The notes under the pieces were generated by a model. It saw nothing but the letters and a program-made list of their open reading frames with translations, did not search any database and was not told where the DNA came from. Below, piece after piece: positions 6,930 to 12,619 of a stretch of DNA of 12,619 bases (the first letter of the stretch is position 1; every line of letters starts with the position of its first letter). This DNA comes from UBA1858 sp045105615 (GTDB taxonomy: Bacteria > Pseudomonadota > Gammaproteobacteria > UBA4575). The stretch covers positions 1 to 12,619 of the forward strand of contig JBGCDS010000035.1 of NCBI GenBank assembly GCA_045105615.1, given 5' to 3'. A program made the translations under genes and the position numbers.

Positions 6930-7663
6930 GTTTGCACTTGATTCATCCTGATTGGCCGTTGCAAGATAAAGTGATGGCGTTTACTACAAGCAGAATTGGA
7001 GGTGTGAGTGTAGAGCCATACGAAACATTTAATCTCGCATTGCATGTTGGTGATAATCAGAAAAATGTTTTAACTAATCGTTATGATATTAACCAACTGT
7101 TAGGAAGTGCTGTTGATATTAAATGGTTGAAGCAAACACACAGCACCATAACCGTAGATGCCGCTAATGTAGATGCAGATGTGATAGAAGCAGATGCTTC
7201 ATTCACCACCAGTAATACTATTGCATGTGCGGTATTAACCGCAGATTGTTTGCCTATATTGTTGTCTGACCATAATGGTGAATGTATTGGTGCAGTGCAT
7301 GCAGGTTGGCGTGGTCTAGTCGATGGAGTGATTGAGAATACTATTAAGAGCATGTCGCAATACATTAAGCCAAGTTATGTTTGGCTGGGGCCTGCTATTG
7401 GCCCTAGTGCATTTGAAGTGGGAGAAGATGTATTTGAAGCTTATATGAATCGTAATCCCAATTTTGAACCTTGTTTTAAGGCTAAAAAACCTGGCAAGTG
7501 GAATCTTGATATCTATAAAGCAGCAAAGATTGTTCTTAAAGCGGCCGATATACCAAATATATATGGTGGGTCATTTTGCACTTATACTGATGATGATCAG
7601 TTTTTCTCGTATCGACGCAATGCGATTACTGGAAGGATGGCAACGGTTATTGCCAAGCGTTAA
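6926..7663 (+). CDS. pgeF: PgeF (YfiH), peptidoglycan editing factor
   Basis: A 245-aa protein of the multicopper-polyphenol-oxidase-like (DUF152) family. In E. coli, PgeF removes wrongly incorporated L-Ser from UDP-MurNAc peptide precursors, which protects peptidoglycan composition. The predicted active-site residues are all present: H72 in KQTHS, C108 in LTADCLPILL and H125 in AVHAGWRGL. Conserved C-terminal parts include LGPAIGP and GGSFCTYTD. The frame is open from 6887, but ATG 6926 is preferred: it overlaps the rluD TGA stop as ATGA, and it gives the usual family N-terminus (LHLIHPDWP) and length. A purine-rich GAGAGAG lies about 12 nt upstream. The next gene, clpB, has its own heat-shock promoter starting 10 bp after this stop. 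Confidence 0.92.
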   Translation: MSLHLIHPDWPLQDKVMAFTTSRIGGVSVEPYETFNLALHVGDNQKNVLTNRYDINQLLGSAVDIKWLKQTHSTITVDAANVDADVIEADASFTTSNTIACAVLTADCLPILLSDHNGECIGAVHAGWRGLVDGVIENTIKSMSQYIKPSYVWLGPAIGPSAFEVGEDVFEAYMNRNPNFEPCFKAKKPGKWNLDIYKAAKIVLKAADIPNIYGGSFCTYTDDDQFFSYRRNAITGRMATVIAKR

Positions 7664-7672
7664 CTATTCGCC

Positions 7673-7701
7673 CTTGAAGTTTCTCATGCGTGCCCCCAAA
7701 T
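7673..7701 (+). promoter_or_regulatory. sigma-32 (RpoH) heat-shock promoter of clpB
   Basis: The -35 element CTTGAAG (7673-7679), preceded by CC, and the -10 element CCCCAAAT (7694-7701) are separated by 14 bp. This closely matches the RpoH consensus CTTGAAA / CCCCATNT; the CCCTTGAAG part is the same as I recall for the E. coli groE promoter. The predicted transcription start is near 7708, giving a leader of about 25 nt to the clpB ATG at 7733. It lies fully within the pgeF-clpB gap, so clpB can be induced by heat apart from rluD-pgeF. Confidence 0.88.
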
Positions 7702-7732
7702 ATATAACATCTTACATTTATATTTGAAACTG

Positions 7733-10309
7733 ATGAGAACAGATAAACTAACCACAACATTTCAAACTGTCCTACAAGAAGCGCAGTCTTTAGCTGTGCG
7801 CCATGACCATCAGATGTTAGAAGCTACGCACGTTCTGCAAGCTATGCTTGCACATCAAGGTAGTGGTGTTTACAACATATATGTAAATGCTGGTATTGAT
7901 GTAGATAAGTTAACTGCTCAATTACAGCAGCAGGTAGAATCGCTGCCGCAAGTGAGTGGTGCGGGGGGCGAAGTACATGTGTCCTCAAGTCTTTCAGGTG
8001 TGTTAAATATTACTGAAAAAGTGGCCCATGAGTGGGGTGATGAGTATATCGCCTGTGAAGCCTTTGCCGTTGCTGTGTTGGAAGATAAGAGTTCTGTAGG
8101 TGATTTGTTAAAGCAGTTCGGCGCAAATAAATCTAGTGTCCAAAAAGCAATTAAAAATCTTCGTAAAGGCGAGTCGGTAAAGAATCAAAACCAAGAAGAG
8201 CAACGCGATGCACTAGAAAAATATACGGTTGATTTAACTGAGCGTGCTGAGCAAGGCAAGTTAGATCCTGTGATTGGGCGTGATGATGAAATTCGTCGCT
8301 CAATTCAAGTATTGCAACGACGCACAAAGAATAACCCTGTATTAATTGGTGAGCCTGGAGTAGGTAAAACTGCCATCGTTGAAGGCTTGGCACAAAGAAT
8401 TGTCGATGGTGAGGTGCCAGAGGGTATTAAGGGTAAGCGATTACTTTCATTGGACTTGAGCGCATTAATTGCGGGTGCGAAATTTCGTGGTGAATTCGAA
8501 GAGCGGTTAAAAGCCGTGTTGAATGATTTGTCTAAACAAGAAGGGCAGATCATATTATTTATAGATGAACTACATACTATGGTAGGTGCAGGTAAAGCAG
8601 AAGGTGCTATGGATGCTGGCAATATGTTGAAGCCAGCATTAGCCAGAGGCGAGTTACATTGTTTGGGTGCGACAACACTAGATGAGTATCGTGAATATAT
8701 AGAAAAAGATGCGGCGTTAGAAAGACGTTTCCAACAAATTATTGTTGATGAGCCTTCTGTAGAAGATACTATTGCAATTCTACGTGGCTTAAAAGAACGC
8801 TATGAATTACATCATGGTGTAGAAATAACTGATCCAGCGATTGTAGCGGCAGCTACTTTGTCGCATCGATACATTTCAGGTCGGCAGTTGCCGGACAAGG
8901 CGATCGACTTGGTCGACGAAGCCGCATCAAAAATTCGTATGGAAATTGATTCAAAACCAGAGCAAATGGATCGTATGGATCGGCGTCTTATTCAGTTGAA
9001 AATTGAACGAGAAGCCCTGAAGAAGGAATCTGATGATGCGTCTCTGAAACGTTTAGATATTCTTGAGAGTGAAATTTCAGAGCTATCGAAAAGTTATGCT
9101 GATCTAGAAGAAATTTGGAATGCAGATAAAGCGACATTACAAGGTACGCATCATGTTAAAGAAGAATTGGAGCAAGCGCGTATTCAAATGGATGTGGCAA
9201 GGCGTGCCGGTGACTTGGCTAAGATGTCTGAGATTCAATATGGGGCCATACCTATCTTAGAGAAAAAGATTGCCGCAGCAGCTGGAAATGAAAATAGACA
9301 GACACAGTTGTTGCGTAATAACGTGAGCGACAATGAAATTGCAGAAGTGGTTTCTAAATGGACAGGTATTCCAGTGACCAAAATGTTGTCAGGTGAACAG
9401 CAAAAGTTACTCGAGATGGAAAGCTATCTTCAACGTAGAGTGGTTGGCCAGAACGAGGCGATTACTGCGGTATCCAATGCAGTAAGAAGGTCTCGAGCAG
9501 GTTTGGCTGATCCAAATCGTCCAAATGGTTCTTTTCTAATGCTTGGGCCTACTGGTGTTGGTAAAACAGAATTGACTAAAGCATTGACTGAGTTTTTATT
9601 TGATACCGAAGAAGCGATTGTGCGCATTGATATGTCTGAGTTTATGGAGAAGCATTCTGTTGCACGTTTGGTGGGTGCGCCTCCAGGTTATGTAGGATAC
9701 GAAGAAGGAGGCTACTTAACAGAAGCTGTTAGACGTAAACCTTATAGCGTTGTATTGCTGGATGAGGTTGAGAAAGCACACCCGGATGTGTTTAATATTT
9801 TGTTACAAGTGCTAGACGATGGTCGCCTTACGGATGGTCATGGGCGTACAGTAGATTTTAAGAATACAGTAATAGTGATGACGTCTAATCTTGGTAGTGA
9901 TCGTATCCAAGAGTTATCTGCCTCTCAAAATTATGACGAGATTAAAGCAACCGTCATGGAAGTGGTTGGTCAGCACTTTCGACCTGAGTTCATTAATCGG
10001 ATTGACGACACAATAGTATTCAAGCCTTTAACACAGCAACAGATAAAAGAGATTGCAAAGATCCAATTGAATCGACTGCGTCAGCGTTTAGTGGAACGTG
10101 AGATTGGTATCGAGATTTCCGAAGCTGCATTAGCGTATCTTGGCGAAGCTGGATTTGATCCAATCTACGGTGCGCGTCCGTTAAAGAGAGCTATACAGCA
10201 ATACTTGGAAGATGCATTAGCAAAAGATTTGTTAGAGGGTAAATATTCCGCTGGTGATGTCATTAATATTGACCTGCAAGAAGAGCAGTTGCACTTTTCT
10301 AAAGGTTAA
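7733..10309 (+). CDS. clpB: ClpB, ATP-dependent protein disaggregase
   Basis: An 858-aa Hsp100 AAA+ chaperone that works with DnaK to extract proteins from aggregates; E. coli ClpB has 857 aa. Order of parts: the N-terminal substrate domain (about 1-145); NBD1 with Walker A GEPGVGKT (206-213) and Walker B LFIDE (catalytic E279); the coiled-coil M domain (about 405-525, rich in Glu, Lys and Leu); and NBD2 with Walker A GPTGVGKT (605-612), sensor-type regions and the C-terminal GARPLKRAI. Positions align one to one with E. coli in both nucleotide sites. The frame opens at TTG 7724, but ATG 7733 gives the normal MRTDKLTTTFQ start; the ribosome binding site is weak. Codon 149 is Val as in E. coli, but GTA rather than GTG, so the short form made from that internal start is not expected. 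It is expressed from the sigma-32 promoter just upstream. Confidence 0.97.
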   Translation: MRTDKLTTTFQTVLQEAQSLAVRHDHQMLEATHVLQAMLAHQGSGVYNIYVNAGIDVDKLTAQLQQQVESLPQVSGAGGEVHVSSSLSGVLNITEKVAHEWGDEYIACEAFAVAVLEDKSSVGDLLKQFGANKSSVQKAIKNLRKGESVKNQNQEEQRDALEKYTVDLTERAEQGKLDPVIGRDDEIRRSIQVLQRRTKNNPVLIGEPGVGKTAIVEGLAQRIVDGEVPEGIKGKRLLSLDLSALIAGAKFRGEFEERLKAVLNDLSKQEGQIILFIDELHTMVGAGKAEGAMDAGNMLKPALARGELHCLGATTLDEYREYIEKDAALERRFQQIIVDEPSVEDTIAILRGLKERYELHHGVEITDPAIVAAATLSHRYISGRQLPDKAIDLVDEAASKIRMEIDSKPEQMDRMDRRLIQLKIEREALKKESDDASLKRLDILESEISELSKSYADLEEIWNADKATLQGTHHVKEELEQARIQMDVARRAGDLAKMSEIQYGAIPILEKKIAAAAGNENRQTQLLRNNVSDNEIAEVVSKWTGIPVTKMLSGEQQKLLEMESYLQRRVVGQNEAITAVSNAVRRSRAGLADPNRPNGSFLMLGPTGVGKTELTKALTEFLFDTEEAIVRIDMSEFMEKHSVARLVGAPPGYVGYEEGGYLTEAVRRKPYSVVLLDEVEKAHPDVFNILLQVLDDGRLTDGHGRTVDFKNTVIVMTSNLGSDRIQELSASQNYDEIKATVMEVVGQHFRPEFINRIDDTIVFKPLTQQQIKEIAKIQLNRLRQRLVEREIGIEISEAALAYLGEAGFDPIYGARPLKRAIQQYLEDALAKDLLEGKYSAGDVINIDLQEEQLHFSKG

Positions 10310-10310
10310 A

Positions 10311-11165
10311 TTAGCTATTAGAAATCTTCAGTAGTAATTTATCTAAAAGCTTATTGCTTAATACTCGCTTCAAATATCCTAGTGCATAGGTAGGCTTAGT
10401 AACGTAATAACGCGCTTTTGGCGAACTGCTTTCTAGCGAATGAATTATCTTAGGTGTAATGGCTGATGGCGGTAATGTGAAAGGTGCTGCGGCGCCTTTT
10501 TTCAGTAAGCGTTTTTCTGAGTTTACATATTCTTGTTTAAATCGGCTGTTATCTCGGTCTATGTATTTTTGGTACATTTGATAACTATTGGCTCTAAATT
10601 TAGTTTCTATAGGGCCTGGCTCAATCAAACAGGTGGCTATATTGGTGTCCTTCAATTCAAGTCTTAATGTGTCAGCAAATCCTTCGATAGCGTATTTGCT
10701 TGCGCAATAAGCACCTCTGAATTTGAGTGCTATAAATCCAAGTATCGAACTGTTGAATATAATACGTCCAGCGCCATGCTGACGCATAACTGGGATGGCT
10801 AAATTAGTTAGCTCCATTGTGCCAACCACATTAGTTTCGAACTGTAGGCTCATGGCTTCGCGTGAAAGGTCTTCTACTGCACCAGCTTGACCATAAGCAC
10901 CATTATTAAATAGACCATAGAGAGAGCCTCCTGTGTATTCCAACGTAGCCTTGAATGCATTAGCGATACTTTGAGAATCTGTTAAATCTAACTGTAGACA
11001 GAATATGCCTTCTTCATTGAGTCGTTCTACATCCTCTTGATTGCGAGCACTAGCAATCACTTGGTAGCCGCGGTCTATTAAATCTTTTGTTACTTGATAG
11101 CCGATACCAGATGAGCATCCAGTGATTAATATGCTGCGACCTTGTGGAAGAGTTGTTTTATTCAA
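10311..11165 (-). CDS. YbbO-like short-chain dehydrogenase/reductase
   Basis: A 284-aa classical SDR, probably an NADP(H)-dependent aldehyde or ketone reductase; the substrate is unknown. The Rossmann motif TGCSSGIG lies at 15-22, R41 after the second strand favours NADP, and D60 sits in the adenine-site DLT motif. The structural motif reads NNGA (87-90) instead of the usual NNAG, which I recall from related members of this subfamily. The catalytic set is N112, S139/S140, Y153 and K157 (YCASK). IEPGPI (181-186) and the C-terminal PKARYYVT resemble E. coli YbbO. The start is a TTG at 11165: an in-frame stop lies two codons upstream and there is no ATG before the Rossmann motif. The ribosome binding site is poor. 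It converges on clpB with 1 bp between stop codons, and a terminator lies upstream, so it needs its own promoter, which I could not identify. Confidence 0.88.
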   Translation of the reverse strand: MNKTTLPQGRSILITGCSSGIGYQVTKDLIDRGYQVIASARNQEDVERLNEEGIFCLQLDLTDSQSIANAFKATLEYTGGSLYGLFNNGAYGQAGAVEDLSREAMSLQFETNVVGTMELTNLAIPVMRQHGAGRIIFNSSILGFIALKFRGAYCASKYAIEGFADTLRLELKDTNIATCLIEPGPIETKFRANSYQMYQKYIDRDNSRFKQEYVNSEKRLLKKGAAAPFTLPPSAITPKIIHSLESSSPKARYYVTKPTYALGYLKRVLSNKLLDKLLLKISNS

Positions 11166-11210
11166 AATTTATATTGCTTAGTTGATTTAAGTTTTACAAA
11201 AACGCAGACG

Positions 11211-11241
11211 AAAAAAAACCGGACTCAAAAGAGTCCGGTTT
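11211..11241 (-). terminator. intrinsic terminator of the ABC binding-protein gene
   Basis: A perfect 11-bp stem pairs AAACCGGACTC (11216-11226) with GAGTCCGGTTT (11231-11241) around an AAAA loop. On the minus strand it is followed by a run of T (complement of the eight A at 11211-11218). It starts about 20 nt after the stop of the leftward gene 11262-12605. In the other direction the tail (TTTAATTT) is weaker, so it may act mainly leftward. The rest of 11166-11261 shows no gene. Confidence 0.93.
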
Positions 11242-11261
11242 AATTTGATTACGAATTCGAA

Positions 11262-12605
11262 TTAGATATCGAAGTCATCATCGTTGTTACTAGCATCACA
11301 AGGACGTCTTGTAATACCGTTGTCTGCTGCATACTTCTCTGCACCTGCATCAATGATCGCCTGTGACAATGGTACGTCACCTTCAATCCAATCAGACACA
11401 ATGTTCCACTGACGTGCATTCGCATCCCATTGCTGGAACTTAGCTAAATGACCGCCAACGTGATCTAAGCAAGATAGGTTCAATTCTGGTACTAAACCAG
11501 TTGCGCCTAACTCTTCGATACGGGCTGAAGTTAACTTCAAGTTCTCAAAGCCCCATCGTGCTTCTGAACTTGTTAGTGAACGGTTACCAAAACGCTCTTG
11601 TGCAATGCGTAGTGCTTCTGTGTGTACAACACCCGCTAATACACCTAGGTTCCAATATACTGATCCTAAACGACTCTTATCTTGTAAGTCGCCTTTTCCT
11701 GATCCGTATACATCACCAATGATGTCTTGAACCACTTTGAAGTCTGTTCCTGCTGGATGTGTGGTGATCGCTTGGTAGCCATCTGCCGCAGAACCTGCTG
11801 GAATCACATCTTCGTCAGAGTTTGACCAGATGTTACCGATTAATCGGCTTACTGGGTAACCCATACGCTTCGCTGTTTGCATCGCTACTGGATTCATTAC
11901 ACCCCAGCCACGTAGTAATACGTAGTCAGGCTTTGAACGACGAATCTTCAACCACTGGGATTGTTGCTCGTTACCAGGATGAGGCACTTCAATCGCTTCA
12001 TGTGAGCAACCGTGCTTCTCACACATGCTGTCCATGAACTCAATTGCTTCACGACCATATGGAGAACCGTGGAACAACATCGCGATCTTCTTGCCTTTCA
12101 GGTTGCTTAAGCCACCTTCTAAACCACCAATGTAGTGCACCATAATTGAATGCTCATCATAAGTGTTGATACCAGGCATGAAGTAATATGGGAAGATGTC
12201 GCCACGTTGGCCGGCTGTCTTACCATGGTTTACTGCAATAATTGGCATCTTGTCTGCGCGACCTGTTTCGATCAATGCTGTTGAAATACCTACAGATAGT
12301 GGATCAAAAAATACTGCACCACCTTCACGATCTTTTAAGCGCTTGTAGCACTCAACACCACGCTCTACTGAATACTCAGTCTCACACTCAGACCAAATCA
12401 GTTTTACGCCGTTTAATCCACCACGTGAATTAAGAAGATTGTAGTAATCTAAAATTCCACCAAAATATCCTGTACCGCCCGCTGCATATGGGCCTACACG
12501 ATAACTTGGAATCGGAACATACATCGTCTCTTCTGCACTTACTACGCTGCTCATGCCTACCATTGCTAGTAGGGCACTCGCTAGTACCATTGCTCTCATT
12601 TTCAT
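11262..12605 (-). CDS. periplasmic LIV-type ABC transporter substrate-binding protein
   Basis: A 447-aa secreted type-1 periplasmic binding protein, like those of the branched-chain amino acid/amide (HAAT) ABC uptake family. The Sec signal peptide covers 1-24, with likely cleavage at VSA|EE. Family features follow: YVPIPSYRVGPYAAGG at the mature N-terminus, LNGVKLIWSECETEYSVERG (64-83), GKKIAMLFHGSPYG in the second lobe and the hinge region near DYVLLRGWGV. Six cysteines (74, 86, 195, 200, 379, 436) in an exported protein suggest disulfides, with 74/86 and 195/200 as near pairs. The C-terminus is acidic (NNDDDFDI). Many C-ending codons (AAC, TTC, ATC) set it apart from neighbours and suggest high expression. 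The ligand cannot be told; it need not be an amino acid. The terminator just downstream means that cognate permease and ATPase genes, if linked, lie to the right of the window. Confidence 0.88.
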   Translation of the reverse strand: MKMRAMVLASALLAMVGMSSVVSAEETMYVPIPSYRVGPYAAGGTGYFGGILDYYNLLNSRGGLNGVKLIWSECETEYSVERGVECYKRLKDREGGAVFFDPLSVGISTALIETGRADKMPIIAVNHGKTAGQRGDIFPYYFMPGINTYDEHSIMVHYIGGLEGGLSNLKGKKIAMLFHGSPYGREAIEFMDSMCEKHGCSHEAIEVPHPGNEQQSQWLKIRRSKPDYVLLRGWGVMNPVAMQTAKRMGYPVSRLIGNIWSNSDEDVIPAGSAADGYQAITTHPAGTDFKVVQDIIGDVYGSGKGDLQDKSRLGSVYWNLGVLAGVVHTEALRIAQERFGNRSLTSSEARWGFENLKLTSARIEELGATGLVPELNLSCLDHVGGHLAKFQQWDANARQWNIVSDWIEGDVPLSQAIIDAGAEKYAADNGITRRPCDASNNDDDFDI

Positions 12606-12615
12606 ATTTTTTTAA

Positions 12616-12619
12616 CTCC
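12616..12619 (-). promoter_or_regulatory. ribosome binding site of the ABC binding-protein gene, at the window edge
   Basis: GGAG on the minus strand lies 10 nt before ATG 12605, separated by an A-rich spacer. It supports M1 over the second Met at codon 3. The motif may extend beyond the window. Confidence 0.65.

Noticed and set aside
7724..7732. TTG start for clpB at 7724
   Set aside because: ATG 7733 gives the conserved ClpB N-terminus and makes later residue positions match E. coli exactly.
8305..8622. 105-codon antisense frame inside clpB NBD1
   Set aside because: It is a mirror of a conserved coding region with biased codons; no independent evidence supports it.
1..12619. Mobile elements, CRISPR arrays, tRNA or rRNA genes, phage or defence genes
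   Set aside because: Nothing of this kind was seen: no transposase or integrase motif, no regular repeat-spacer pattern, no tRNA-like cloverleaf. The genes are standard housekeeping, regulatory and transport functions.

Overview
The window looks like an ordinary chromosomal segment of a gammaproteobacterium with AT-leaning base composition. The gene set (PilS/PilR, BamD, RluD, PgeF, ClpB) matches the pilSR-bamD-rluD-yfiH-clpB neighbourhood I remember from Pseudomonas and relatives. BamD as an outer-membrane lipoprotein and PilSR as type IV pilus regulators both fit a Gram-negative gammaproteobacterium. The genus cannot be fixed from sequence alone; a marine or aquatic lineage is only a guess.

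Layout, left to right. Positions 1-258 hold no complete gene: there is a possible leftward gene start at the extreme edge (1-32), an AT-rich inverted repeat (142-176) and a cluster of TGACA half-sites (237-261). Next come pilR (259-1638) and pilS (1650-3287), both leftward, with pilS first in the transcript. A 101-bp divergent gap separates pilS from rightward nadE (3389-5029), which has a TTG start and a clear ribosome binding site. nadE converges on leftward bamD (5026-5910), and the two stop codons overlap. A 62-bp divergent gap leads into the rightward group rluD (5973-6929), pgeF (6926-7663, ATGA overlap) and clpB (7733-10309). A textbook sigma-32 heat-shock promoter lies in the 69 bp between pgeF and clpB. 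clpB converges, with a 1-bp gap, on a leftward YbbO-like short-chain dehydrogenase (10311-11165). A strong intrinsic terminator (11211-11241) closes a leftward gene for a secreted LIV-type ABC substrate-binding protein (11262-12605), whose start and ribosome binding site lie at the right edge.

Functionally the genes are mostly housekeeping or envelope related: pilus gene regulation (PilS senses, PilR activates sigma-54 promoters), NAD synthesis (NadE), outer-membrane protein assembly (BamD), ribosome modification (RluD), peptidoglycan precursor quality control (PgeF), protein disaggregation under heat shock (ClpB), and nutrient uptake (the binding protein). I found no mobile element, CRISPR array, tRNA, rRNA, phage gene or defence system, and nothing that amounts to a new biological system. 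The points most worth a second look are regulatory or architectural: the sigma-32 promoter, the loss of the internal GTG start in clpB, convergent gene pairs with no room for terminators, nadE sitting between pilS and bamD, phased repeats next to pilR, and the codon-use contrast of the binding-protein gene.
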